DNA from: Dysosmobacter welbionis
GTDB lineage: Bacteria > Bacillota > Clostridia > Oscillospirales > Oscillospiraceae
NCBI RefSeq assembly: GCF_005121165.3
Contig: NZ_CP034413.3
Coordinates: forward strand, 1,116,001-1,180,000
DNA length: 64,000 nucleotides
Direction of reading: 5' to 3'
The translations under genes were made by a program, and so were the position numbers. The notes under the pieces are model-generated. The model made no database searches. It was not told the DNA's origin and saw only the letters and a program-made list of their open reading frames with translations. Shown in pieces: positions 8,728 to 16,332 of the stretch (positions are counted from its first letter, which is position 1; each line of letters starts with the position of its first letter).

Positions 8728-9276
8728 ATGCCTGTACCAGATCAGCATACTGAGTTGAGTCTCCTCCGTCCCCGGGTTCCGGTAGCGGTGGGGCTGGTCC
8801 GCCGGGAAGCGCAGGGAGTCGCCGGTCCGGAGCCGGTAGGTCTCCCCCGGCAGGCCGATCTCCGCCTCCCCGGCGAAGACGGTCACATACTCCTCCGTCC
8901 CCGGCAGATGGGGCTGGGCCTCCAGTGCGCCGCCGGGGAGCATCACGATCCGATAGGTCTCGAACCCCCGCTCCCCGTCAAAGGGGAAGGCCGGGCAGTT
9001 CCGGTACCTCCCCCCATCCTCCTCCAGAATCGGCGCGTCATCGCCCCGCAGCAGCACCGGCCGCTCCCGGGCCGGCTCCACCAGCGAGGTGAAAGACACC
9101 TTGTAACCGTTGGCGATCTTCCACACCATGGAGATGGTGGGGTTCACGTCCCCCTTCTCGATCTGGGCCAGCATACTGCGGGACACCCCCGTTAGACGGG
9201 CGGCCTCGTCCAGCGTCAGCCGCTTCTCCTCCCGGAGCCGCCGGGCGTTCTCCGACACCACTGCGTTGATCTCCAA
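8725..9276 (-). CDS. XRE-family regulator with C-terminal cupin domain
   Basis: Transcription factor of 183 residues. The N-terminal helix-turn-helix lies at about residues 6-60 (LRREEKRLTLDEAARLTGVSRSMLAQIEKG region, then NPTISMVWKIA). The C-terminal cupin at about residues 110-180 (LPGTEEYVTVFAGEAEIGL, then GDSLRFPADQPHRYRNPG) is a likely small-ligand sensor. The start is TTG at 9276 with AGGGGAG five to eight bases away; no ATG fits. A paralogue with the same layout lies at 26422-26975. It is divergent from the GNAT gene at 9439, which may be its target. The ligand is unknown. Confidence 0.85.
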   Translation of the reverse strand: MEINAVVSENARRLREEKRLTLDEAARLTGVSRSMLAQIEKGDVNPTISMVWKIANGYKVSFTSLVEPARERPVLLRGDDAPILEEDGGRYRNCPAFPFDGERGFETYRIVMLPGGALEAQPHLPGTEEYVTVFAGEAEIGLPGETYRLRTGDSLRFPADQPHRYRNPGTEETQLSMLIWYRH

Positions 9277-9294
9277 ACGTTTCTCCCCTCTCTA

Positions 9295-9323
9295 TTGACA
9301 AGATATTAGATGAATCATATAAT
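9295..9323 (+). promoter_or_regulatory. Consensus sigma-A promoter for the GNAT gene
   Basis: TTGACA (9295-9300), 17-base spacer, TATAAT (9318-9323): both hexamers are exact consensus. It lies in the divergent space shared with the XRE-cupin gene. Confidence 0.85.
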
Positions 9324-9438
9324 ATACAGGAAATCCAGTATCTTGAAAAAATTCCATTGGATATTGTACTGCACCCGGAAACGGTCCGTCAAGAGCGGTG
9401 CGGTAGTTTCCCGGCGCGGCACCAAAAGGAGGAGTCGT

Positions 9439-9938
9439 ATGCGCAGACTGAGAGCCGCCGCACTTTCCGAGGTGGAGCTGGCTATGGACATCATCAACCA
9501 GGCCAAGGCCCACCTGCGGGCACAGGGGATCGACCAGTGGCAGACGGGCTATCCGGACCGGGACTGCCTGGAACGGGACGTCCGAACGGGAAAAGGGTAT
9601 TTTCTGGAGGAGGACGGCATCCCTCTAGGCTACCTCTGCGTCGATTTCGACGGAGAACCGGCCTACGACCATCTGAACGGCACCTGGGCCCGGGAGGAGC
9701 CCTATGTAGTGGTACACCGCCTGGCCCTATCCGACGCGGCCCGGGGCCGGGGCGCCGCCGGTACGGCCTTCCAGCTGGTGGAGGACCTGTGCCGGGATCG
9801 GGGGGCCGGGAATTTCGGGTGGACACAGACGCGGGAAATCATAAAATGCAGCATATCCTGGCCAAGCAGGGGTTTCAGTACCGGGGCACCATCCGGTTCG
9901 ACAACAGTGAGAAAATCGCCTATGAAAAGCTCCTCTGA
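9439..9938 (+). pseudogene. GNAT acetyltransferase, frameshifted
   Basis: The reading frame from ATG 9439 (after AAAAGGAGGAGTCGT) gives a GNAT N-terminus with VVVHRLALSDAARGRGAAG, the acetyl-CoA loop. At about 9812-9820 the expected C-terminus (RVDTDAGNHKMQHILAKQGF, then EKIAYEKLL) continues in another frame to a stop at 9938. The span of 500 bases is one short of a whole number of codons, so a single base is missing. With the base restored the protein would be 166 residues, normal for GNAT. It is either a recent pseudogene or a sequencing error; three similar cases in the window favour error. Confidence 0.8.
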
Positions 9939-9960
9939 CCGCCCTCCACCGCTGAATCAG

Positions 9961-10002
9961 GAACAGCCGGCCCCCACCAGGGCCGGCTGTTCTCAGTTTT
10001 CC
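9961..10002. terminator. Terminator between convergent genes
   Basis: GAACAGCCGGCCC / GGGCCGGCTGTTC, a 13-bp perfect stem, followed by TCAGTTTT on the plus strand. Confidence 0.8.
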
Positions 10003-10010
10003 ATACAGGG

Positions 10011-10595
10011 TTACAGGGCCGCCATCTGGGCCGCCACGCTCTCCTCGCAGCTCCGCTGAGCCTGGAGGGTTTTTTCCATCAGCTCTTCCAGCGTCCACCC
10101 CAGCCGCTCAGCCCCGGTCTTGATGACGTCCCGGGAGCAGCCGGCGGCGAACTTCTTGTCCTTGAACTTCTTCTTCAGGGAGCTGACCTCCATGTCCTGG
10201 CAGCTCTTGCTGGGGCGCATCAGCGCCGCCGCGCCGATGAGGCCCGTCAGCTCGTCCGCGGCAAAGAGGACCTTCTCCATCTCCTCCGTGGGCTCCACGT
10301 CAGAGCACAGGCCGTATCCGTGGCTGCATACGGCGTGAATGAACTCGTCGCTGCAGCCGATCTCCGCCAGCAGCTCCGGAGCCTTTTTGCAGTGCGCCTC
10401 CGGCCACTTCTCAAAGTCCACATCGTGGAGCAGGCCCACGGCGGCCCAGAAATCCGCGTCCTCGCCGTAACCCAGCTCCTGAGCGTACCAGCGCATGACG
10501 CCCTCCACCGTCAGGCCGTGCTGGATATGGAAGGGCTCGGCATTGTACTTGCGCAGCAGCGCCAGGGCCGCGCTTCTCTCGGGACATGCTTTCAT
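10011..10595 (-). CDS. HD-domain hydrolase
   Basis: Probable metal-dependent phosphohydrolase of 194 residues. The HD signature is HIQHGLTVEGVMRWYAQELG, then GLLHDVDFEKWPEAH, with a later HAVCSHGYG histidine block. A second conserved section (LFAADELTGLIGAAALMRPSK) is typical of a clostridial HD subfamily often annotated as hydrolase, with unknown substrate. I chose ATG 10595 over an upstream frame because it gives AGGAG upstream, although spacing is long at 11 bases. It follows the DUF2461 gene with a 25-base gap on the same strand. Confidence 0.82.
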   Translation of the reverse strand: MKACPERSAALALLRKYNAEPFHIQHGLTVEGVMRWYAQELGYGEDADFWAAVGLLHDVDFEKWPEAHCKKAPELLAEIGCSDEFIHAVCSHGYGLCSDVEPTEEMEKVLFAADELTGLIGAAALMRPSKSCQDMEVSSLKKKFKDKKFAAGCSRDVIKTGAERLGWTLEELMEKTLQAQRSCEESVAAQMAAL

Positions 10596-10620
10596 CTTTG
10601 ATCGCTCTCCTTTTGTAAAA

Positions 10621-11310
10621 TCAGACCGGGGCAGCATCCCGGGGATCCGGGTCGCCCTCCAGGGTGACGAAGTAGTCGTAATAGGGCAGCAGGAAGGTGA
10701 AGTCCTGTCTCAGGCGCTCCACGATGTCCCGGCTGAACAGCTCGTCCGTCAGCTTGTCATTGTGACAGATGGTGAAGCTCCTGGCCCGGTACCAGGGCTC
10801 CAGCAGTTTGGAAGGGGCCGGGGCCCTGGGGCGCTTGTAGTCCTCCGTCTCCAGGACAAGTTCCTTCTGGCGGTTCAGCTTCCGCATCAGCTTCTCCATG
10901 GCGGCGGGGTCCCGGTCGATCCGGGCCCGCAGCTTGGCCATCGTCAGCGGCTTGGGCATATAATACCCCATGCCGCAGGTCCACCCCTCCGGCATCAGCT
11001 CGAACCAGAAGGTGGGGTGGGCCGTCCACTCCTCCGAGGGCTGCTCGATAGAGAACCACAGGCTCTCCTTATAAGGCCCCCGGCCGTGGAGCCGCCGGAC
11101 GTCCCGGTAGATCCGGGTCACCTTGCGGATGAGCCCCAGATCCGGCCGCTTGGCGGCGATGTAGTCATAGAGCTCGTCCCCCAGCTCCCGCATGGGCTGA
11201 TAAAAGTGCGTCAGATAAATCTCCTTGTGAGCTTCAAACCAAGCCCGCTCGTTGTTGAAGCGGATGCCCCACATAAAGTCCACAGTCTCGTCTGTAAAGC
11301 CGGTAAACAT
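10621..11310 (-). CDS. DUF2461 family protein
   Basis: Conserved protein of 229 residues with no known activity. The DUF2461 pattern is visible: FMWGIRFNNERAWFEAHKEIY near the N-terminus, RIYRDVRRLHGRGPYKESLW in the middle, and FWFELMPEGWTCGMGYYMPKP. The start at 11310 follows GGGAGGAACGGG and removes eight extra residues. It is transcribed with the HD-domain gene downstream. Confidence 0.85.
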   Translation of the reverse strand: MFTGFTDETVDFMWGIRFNNERAWFEAHKEIYLTHFYQPMRELGDELYDYIAAKRPDLGLIRKVTRIYRDVRRLHGRGPYKESLWFSIEQPSEEWTAHPTFWFELMPEGWTCGMGYYMPKPLTMAKLRARIDRDPAAMEKLMRKLNRQKELVLETEDYKRPRAPAPSKLLEPWYRARSFTICHNDKLTDELFSRDIVERLRQDFTFLLPYYDYFVTLEGDPDPRDAAPV

Positions 11311-11365
11311 CCCGTTCCTCCCGCTGGATTTCAAAATTTAAGATTTAGTATAACACATTTTCCGG

Positions 11366-11418
11366 CCATGGAAAAGAGGGGAACGGCGTTTTTTCGGCGC
11401 CCTTCCCCTCTTTCCGCT
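11366..11418 (-). terminator. Probable terminator after the ferritin-like gene
   Basis: Imperfect long inverted repeat: GAAAGAGGGGAAGGGCGCCG pairs with CGGCGTTCCCCTCTTTTC around an A6 loop on the minus strand. It directly follows the stop of the ferritin-like gene. Confidence 0.6.
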
Positions 11419-12050
11419 CACAGCGCCCGCTCCAGCAGGGCCATCAGCTGGTCCGCCTGACGGTAGGATTCCTCTCCCAGCTCCTTCAGCAGCCTCCCCA
11501 GGCAGGGGTCTGTGGTCTCCTCCCCCGCCCGCAGGTAGTTCATGCCGTTGCAGGCCTCCACATGGTACCGCTCCCGCAGGGCGGGGCACCAGCTATCTAT
11601 GGAAATCCGTCCGCTGGCCACCGCCGGGCGGTAGCAGTTCCCAGTGATGAGGTAGTAGGCCGTCATCAGCCGCCGGGCAGCTGCGCCCGACGCGTTTGCC
11701 AAATCCCGCATCGTCCCCCGGGCGAAAGCCGGTGCCCGCCGGGCGAATGCCTGATAGGTCCGCCGGTCTGCCAGCTCCACCTCGATGAACCCTTCGATCA
11801 CTCCCAGTTCCTCCTGCGCCATGGTGCCCATGCAGCAGGGGTTCTCCTCCGCACCGGGCAGGTGCTCCAAGTCCTCACCGGCCGGCGGCTGGGAAGCCCG
11901 CGGTGCGGCACCAGAGGCCAGGGGCGCCATCGCGGGCACCGCCGGCTCCCGCAGGTCGGGATAGGGCTCCAGGTTGGGGGCCACCCGCCGCCAGATCTGG
12001 TCGTATTTCCGGAAGTCATAGGTCTCCGGAGTATGTATGGTCTGTTCCAT
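11418..12050 (-). CDS. Ferritin-like domain protein
   Basis: Protein of 210 residues, probably a four-helix-bundle ferritin-like/rubrerythrin-related protein. It has a proline/alanine-rich N-terminal segment, then NPCCMGTMAQEELGVIEGFIEVELADRRTYQAFAR, with acidic helix residues where di-iron ligands usually sit. A second pair of helices follows (LRERYHVEACNGMNYLRAGEE). The family assignment is by pattern only; metal ligands are not proven. The start at 12050 follows AAAAGGAGGGACCTGG. It is divergent from the iron-sulfur pair at 12247, which makes an iron-related role attractive but unproven. Confidence 0.6.
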   Translation of the reverse strand: MEQTIHTPETYDFRKYDQIWRRVAPNLEPYPDLREPAVPAMAPLASGAAPRASQPPAGEDLEHLPGAEENPCCMGTMAQEELGVIEGFIEVELADRRTYQAFARRAPAFARGTMRDLANASGAAARRLMTAYYLITGNCYRPAVASGRISIDSWCPALRERYHVEACNGMNYLRAGEETTDPCLGRLLKELGEESYRQADQLMALLERAL

Positions 12051-12172
12051 CCAGGTCCCTCCTTTTCTCCCCAGTGTATGCGCTTTGGAAAAAACGGTTC
12101 CTGTTGCAAAAATCACACGTATGAAATTCGCCCCAGGGTTAAAATATCATAGGACGAGAGTTCCCTTTTTCA

Positions 12173-12201
12173 TTGCTTTTTCCCGTTGTTTCTGTTAAAA
12201 T
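12173..12201 (+). promoter_or_regulatory. Sigma-A promoter for the SufC/SufB pair
   Basis: TTGCTT (12173-12178), 17-base spacer, TAAAAT (12196-12201), about 45 bases before the start codon. Confidence 0.7.
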
Positions 12202-12246
12202 AGGGAAACTGCGAGGATTGATGCCAGCAAAGGAGGTTCCGATTGT

Positions 12247-12987
12247 ATGCTGGAATTGAAACATATCAGCTACGCCGTCCGGGAGGGCGACAGTGAGCTG
12301 GGGATCTTAAACGACATCTCCCTGACCATCGACGACCACCGACTGGTGGTGTTCACCGGTCCCAACGGCGGCGGCAAGACCACTCTGGCCAAGATCATCA
12401 TGGGTCTGGTGAAGCCCACCGGCGGCCAGATTCTGTGGAACGGTCAGGATATCACGGACCTGGGAATCACGGAGCGGGCCCGTCTGGGCATCAGCTACGG
12501 CTTCCAGCAGCCCCCCCGGTTCAAGGGGCTGACGGTCCGCAACCTGCTGACCATCGCCTCCGGGAATGAGAAGCTGTCCAAGGACCAGTGCTGCCAGTAC
12601 CTGACGAAGGTGGGCCTGTGCGCCAATGACTATCTGGACCGGGAGGTGGACGCCTCCCTCTCCGGCGGCGAGGTGAAGCGCATCGAGATTGCCACCATCC
12701 TGGCCCGCAGCAGCCAGCTGATGATCTTCGACGAGCCGGAGGCGGGCATCGACCTGTGGAGCTTCGCCCGGCTGACAGAGACGTTTGAACAGATCCACGC
12801 CAGCGGCACCGCGACCATGATTATCATCTCCCACCAGGAGCGGATCATCTCCCTGGCAGACGAGATCATCGTGGTGGGCGACGGGGAGCTGCGCCACCGG
12901 GGCACACCTGAGGAGATCCTGCCCCAGATCCTGGCGGACACCCTGTCCGGGTGCCCGGTGCTGACGAAAGAAGGTGCTGCTGTATGA
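12247..12987 (+). CDS. sufC: SufC-type ATPase of a minimal Fe-S assembly system (SmsC-like)
   Basis: Soluble ABC ATPase that drives Fe-S cluster assembly on a SufB-type scaffold. The 246-residue product has Walker A GPNGGGKTT (38-46), the SufC-type signature SGGEVKR, Walker B LMIFDEPEAG and an H-loop ISHQER. The start at 12247 follows AAAGGAGGTTCCGATTGT. Only one partner, a short SufB/D protein, follows with an ATGA overlap. No SufS, SufU or SufD is nearby. This two-gene layout matches the SMS system described as an ancestor of SUF in archaea and anaerobic bacteria. Confidence 0.85.
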   Translation: MLELKHISYAVREGDSELGILNDISLTIDDHRLVVFTGPNGGGKTTLAKIIMGLVKPTGGQILWNGQDITDLGITERARLGISYGFQQPPRFKGLTVRNLLTIASGNEKLSKDQCCQYLTKVGLCANDYLDREVDASLSGGEVKRIEIATILARSSQLMIFDEPEAGIDLWSFARLTETFEQIHASGTATMIIISHQERIISLADEIIVVGDGELRHRGTPEEILPQILADTLSGCPVLTKEGAAV

Positions 12988-13910
12988 TGGACACACAGGT
13001 GGACCGGGAGCTGCTGGAGAAGATCGCGGACCTGATCGGTAAGCCCGTGGGGGCCTTCAACATTCGTAAGGACTGCGGCTGTGACGGCCGGGTGTCCACG
13101 GAGCACATCAAGATCGACGACCGGACCGACGGCCACGCCGGCATCGACATCCGGATTCTGGACGGGACCAAGGGCGAGACCTGCCACATCCCCGTCATCA
13201 TCACCAAGTCCGGTGTGGAAGAGACGGTGTACAACGACTTCTACATCGGCGGGGACTGCGATGTGGAGATCGTGGCCGGCTGCGGCATCCACAACTGCGG
13301 CGACCAGGAGTCCCGCCACGACGGCATCCACACCTTCCATGTGGGCAAAAACTCCCATGTCCACTACTCGGAAAAGCACTACGCTGAGGGGGACGGCAGG
13401 GGCGAGAAGATCATGAACCCCCAGACCATCGTGTATCTGGAGGAGGGCGCCTCCATCCAGATGGACACGGTGCAGATCCGGGGCGTGGACTCCACCAAGC
13501 GGTACACCAAGATCGTCTGCGGCAAGGGGGCCGAGGCCGTCATCACAGAGCGGCTGCTGACCCACGGCCGCCAGGTGGCGGACAGCGACATGGTCATCGA
13601 GCTGAACGGTGAGGACGCCAAGGGCCGGGTCATCTCCCGGTCTGTGGCCCAGGACGAGTCCTCCCAGGTGTTCCGCCCCTGCGTGGTGGGCAACGCCAAG
13701 TGCTTCGGCCATGTGCAGTGCGACTCCATTATTATGGGACAGGCCAAGATCAGCTCCGTGCCGGAGATCGCCGCCAACGACACCGAGGCCCAGCTGATCC
13801 ACGAGGCCGCCATCGGCAAGATCGCCGGGGACCAGCTGCTGAAGCTGGAGACCCTGGGCCTCACCGAGGAGGAAGCGGAGGACCGGATCCTCAAGGGATT
13901 TTTGGCATAA
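12984..13910 (+). CDS. sufB: SufB/D-family scaffold of a minimal Fe-S assembly system (SmsB-like)
   Basis: Scaffold partner of the adjacent SufC ATPase. At 308 residues it is much shorter than classical SufB (about 465), lacking most of the N-terminal region. It keeps the beta-helix core (VEIVAGCGIHNCGDQESRHDG, GRVISRSVAQDESSQVFRP) and the C-terminal SufC-docking part (HEAAIGKIAGDQLLKLETLGLTEEEAEDRILKGFL). Cysteines at DCGCDGRV, CGIHNC, CVVGNAKCFG and CDSIIM are candidate cluster ligands. The start ATG at 12984 overlaps the sufC stop. Confidence 0.85.
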   Translation: MMDTQVDRELLEKIADLIGKPVGAFNIRKDCGCDGRVSTEHIKIDDRTDGHAGIDIRILDGTKGETCHIPVIITKSGVEETVYNDFYIGGDCDVEIVAGCGIHNCGDQESRHDGIHTFHVGKNSHVHYSEKHYAEGDGRGEKIMNPQTIVYLEEGASIQMDTVQIRGVDSTKRYTKIVCGKGAEAVITERLLTHGRQVADSDMVIELNGEDAKGRVISRSVAQDESSQVFRPCVVGNAKCFGHVQCDSIIMGQAKISSVPEIAANDTEAQLIHEAAIGKIAGDQLLKLETLGLTEEEAEDRILKGFLA

Positions 13911-13920
13911 AGACAGACCG

Positions 13921-13960
13921 CGGGGCGGCTGGCCGGAGGGCCGGCCGCCTTTTTTGCTTC
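13921..13960 (+). terminator. Terminator after the SufB gene
   Basis: GGCGGCTGGCC / GGCCGGCCGCC stem followed by TTTTTT (13951-13956). Confidence 0.85.
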
Positions 13961-14670
13961 CCCGCCCCCAGAGAGGGGGCTTTCTTCCGGAGGCGCCGCA
14001 GGGGCGGCAATCTGCCGCCCGGGTGGATTCAGCCATGAGGATGGCTGGGCAATGCCCGGTCCAAAAGAAAAGGCCGCTTTTGGCGCACGCCGGCGCATTC
14101 GCGCCTCTGTGCTGACGGGGGTCGGCGTATCGGTGCAAGCGCCGATTTGGGCTTGCCTTCGGGCACGCTATCATCTTCTGCGAGGTCGTGACTGCTGTCC
14201 CGTGGCGGATGGTGCCGACAGCGTCGGGGTGCAAGGATGCATTCGACCAGCTTCTCTTTCTGCGCCTTCCGCTTCGCCAGGCGCTGCCTGCTTCTTCGCG
14301 GGAGCGTGAGCGGCAGCGGGGAGAGGGGCAGGGGGTATCCCTGTACCTCCCCGGGCTGGAGGTTTCCCCAAGGGCGGCGCGTTTCCGTCTCTGACTGCCG
14401 CAAGGGACTGCCAACCTTCCCCCGCCGGCGGCAGGAGGGCTGCGCCTGCGCAGGCCGACCCGCCGAACATGTTTTCTTTTCCACCGGGCGCGGCGCATTT
14501 TCTTTTTGATGTCTCAAAAAGAAAATGGGGCGCGCATCCCCTGCGGGAGCGGAATCCCCCGCGGCCGCCGTTCGGCGGCCCATCCCTCTCCCTGCCGGGA
14601 TGGAGAATTTTTTTCAAATCCGTGTAACGAATCCCCCGCCAGCCGGACATACCTGACAGAGAGGAGGGAG
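13961..14670. other. Hairpin-rich non-coding island of about 700 bases
   Basis: No credible gene: all open frames here lack ribosome sites and family features, and they read as low-complexity Pro/Arg/Ala. The stretch holds several inverted repeats, including CCAAAAG...CTTTTGG at about 14060-14081 and the strong hairpin at 14496-14527. Near the end, CCATCCC...GGGATGG lies at about 14579-14604. The base makeup and hairpin style suggest a dispersed intergenic repeat or the remains of one. The last ~30 bases carry the AGGAGGGAG ribosome site of the ECF sigma gene. Confidence 0.5.
14486..14537. repeat. Long perfect hairpin inside the non-coding island
   Basis: The core is CATTTTCTTTTTGA / TCAAAAAGAAAATG (14496-14509 and 14514-14527), 14 bp perfect with a four-base loop. 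It is extended by GCGCGGCG / GGGCGCGC with two mismatches to about 22 bp. There is no T run on the far side, so it is not an ordinary terminator. Confidence 0.75.
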
Positions 14671-15165
14671 ATGCCCTTGGCCAACATGGAAGAAATTTAC
14701 CAGGCCCATGCCAGGACCGTCTATAAATTTCTCCTCTCCCAGTGCCATGACGCCGACCTGGCGGAGGAGCTGACCCAGGAGACCTTCTACCAGGCCGTCC
14801 GGTCCATCGACCGGTTCAACGGCTCCTGCAAGGTGTCCGTCTGGCTGTGCCAGATCGCCAAGCACCTGTGGTACCAGCACCTGCGGAAACGAAAACCGGA
14901 GGAGCCCCTGCCGGAGGACGGCCTGCCGGGCCCCTCCGCGGAGGAGGACGTGCTCACCCGGCAGGGCCATCTGGACCTGCTGCGGCAGATCCATGCCCTG
15001 CCCCCCAGCACCCGGGAGGTGGTGTACCTCCGGGCCTTCGGGGGCCTCAGCTTCCGGGAGATCGGGGACGTGCTGGGACGGACGGAGACCTGGGCCCGGG
15101 TGACGTTTTACCGGGGCAAGGAGGCACTGCGGAAAGGAGGAGCAGACCATGAAGAACATTCCTGA
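14671..15165 (+). CDS. ECF-type RNA polymerase sigma factor
   Basis: Extracytoplasmic-function sigma factor of 164 residues. Region 2 is visible at about residues 6-75 (YKFLLSQCHDADLAEELTQETFYQAVRSI) and region 4 at about 105-155 (LPPSTREVVYLRAFGGLSFREIGDVLGRTETWARVTFYRGKEAL). There is no region 3. The start ATG 14671 follows GAGGAGGGAG; an alternative ATG lies at 14686. It overlaps the next gene, a membrane anti-sigma factor, by 17 bases. This is the usual sigma/anti-sigma pairing. The target promoters are unknown. Confidence 0.92.
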   Translation: MPLANMEEIYQAHARTVYKFLLSQCHDADLAEELTQETFYQAVRSIDRFNGSCKVSVWLCQIAKHLWYQHLRKRKPEEPLPEDGLPGPSAEEDVLTRQGHLDLLRQIHALPPSTREVVYLRAFGGLSFREIGDVLGRTETWARVTFYRGKEALRKGGADHEEHS

Positions 15166-16267
15166 ATTATCCTGCGCCATTGTGGAGGACCTGCTGCCCA
15201 CCTATGTGGAGAGGCTGACCTCGGAGGAAACCAACATGGCGGTGGAGGCCCATCTGGCGTCCTGCCCCGCCTGTGCGGCCAAGCGGACCGCCATGGGGGC
15301 GAAGGAAACGGAAGCGGCGGGTCAAAACGCCGAAGAGACCGCCCGGGAGGTGGACTATCTGAAAAAGGTGCGGCGCAGGAACCGGCGGAGAGTATGGCTG
15401 GCGGTGGCCTGCACCACGCTGGTGCTGGCGGCAGTGATTCTTACAAAAATCTTCATCATTGGCGGGCCGGGACAAGCCAATGATGTGGGGGTTCGCCTCG
15501 TGGAAATTGTGGATGGGGACACCCTGTCTGTCAATGTGGACTGCCTGTATGCTGTCAATGCCTTCTACGGCTGGGAACAGGATGAGACAGAAGATGGGGT
15601 TGTTTCTTTCACCGCCCGTGAAGCGAGAGCCTCTTTCATTCACCCAAACGATCTAGTAGACCTTCGGGTCCCACTGGAGGGGCTTAAGGAAGTCTGGGTC
15701 TGTGGCAGGCTGGTCTGGCAGAACGGCACCACTATTCTTGAATCCACACTGTGGATCTACGACGCCCGCACCCCCTATGTAGGCGACGCCACTGCCGTGG
15801 GGAACCTGGTCCATGAGATCGGCCTCTGGCTTTCCAGTATGGAGCTCCCCTATAACTACACCATCAGCCTGCAAACCACCAGCGAGCCCTATGGCCTGAC
15901 CATTCACTTCGACAGCGTCACCGCTCATGTACTGGGTGTGGAGCGCGACATCGACAAGCGGATGTATGCCATCGCTCCCTCCCTGCTGGCGCTGATCGGC
16001 AACCTGGGGCAGGTGCAGTGGACCTACGCCGCCCCGGACGGCACCGCAGTGACCCGCTCTGTGACACTGGAGGAAGTGGACCAGGCCCTGCCGGATTGGA
16101 TCGAAGCCTACAATCTGGATGCCGGCGCGGATTGGACTGCCCCGGAGAGTGTCAAGGATTACGCCACCTCACCGGCAGCCCTGCAGCAGCTGCTGGACCT
16201 GACATGTCACGGCTTCTATGTGGTCACGGAAGAAGATGGAACCACCATTTTCACCCCGCAATTCTAA
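15149..16267 (+). CDS. Membrane anti-sigma factor with zf-HC2 and DUF4825 domains
   Basis: Likely anti-sigma factor for the preceding ECF sigma. The 372-residue product has an N-terminal zinc-finger (zf-HC2) with H35, C39 and C42 in AHLASCPAC. A charged linker follows, then a membrane span at about residues 81-103 (VWLAVACTTLVLAAVIL). The extracytoplasmic part contains a DUF4825-like block (ARTPYVGDATAVGNLV, ending SLQTTSEPYGLTIHF), which probably senses the signal. Translation is coupled to the sigma gene by a 17-base overlap. The signal and the DUF4825 role are unknown. Confidence 0.85.
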   Translation: MKNIPELSCAIVEDLLPTYVERLTSEETNMAVEAHLASCPACAAKRTAMGAKETEAAGQNAEETAREVDYLKKVRRRNRRRVWLAVACTTLVLAAVILTKIFIIGGPGQANDVGVRLVEIVDGDTLSVNVDCLYAVNAFYGWEQDETEDGVVSFTAREARASFIHPNDLVDLRVPLEGLKEVWVCGRLVWQNGTTILESTLWIYDARTPYVGDATAVGNLVHEIGLWLSSMELPYNYTISLQTTSEPYGLTIHFDSVTAHVLGVERDIDKRMYAIAPSLLALIGNLGQVQWTYAAPDGTAVTRSVTLEEVDQALPDWIEAYNLDAGADWTAPESVKDYATSPAALQQLLDLTCHGFYVVTEEDGTTIFTPQF

Positions 16268-16275
16268 AACAGCGT

Positions 16276-16316
16276 CAGAAGTGCCCCGTCTCAAAGGAGA
16301 CGGGGCGCTTCTTTTG
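16276..16316 (+). terminator. Terminator after the anti-sigma gene
   Basis: GAAGTGCCCCGTCTC / GAGACGGGGCGCTTC stem, then TTTTG. Convergent with the phosphoketolase gene. Confidence 0.85.
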
Positions 16317-16332
16317 TGCAAATGAAGCCGGC

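Noticed and set aside
14029-14583. 184-codon frame in the 14 kb island
   Set aside because: Arg/Pro/Ala low complexity, no ribosome site, and broken by hairpins that are better explained as nucleic-acid structure.
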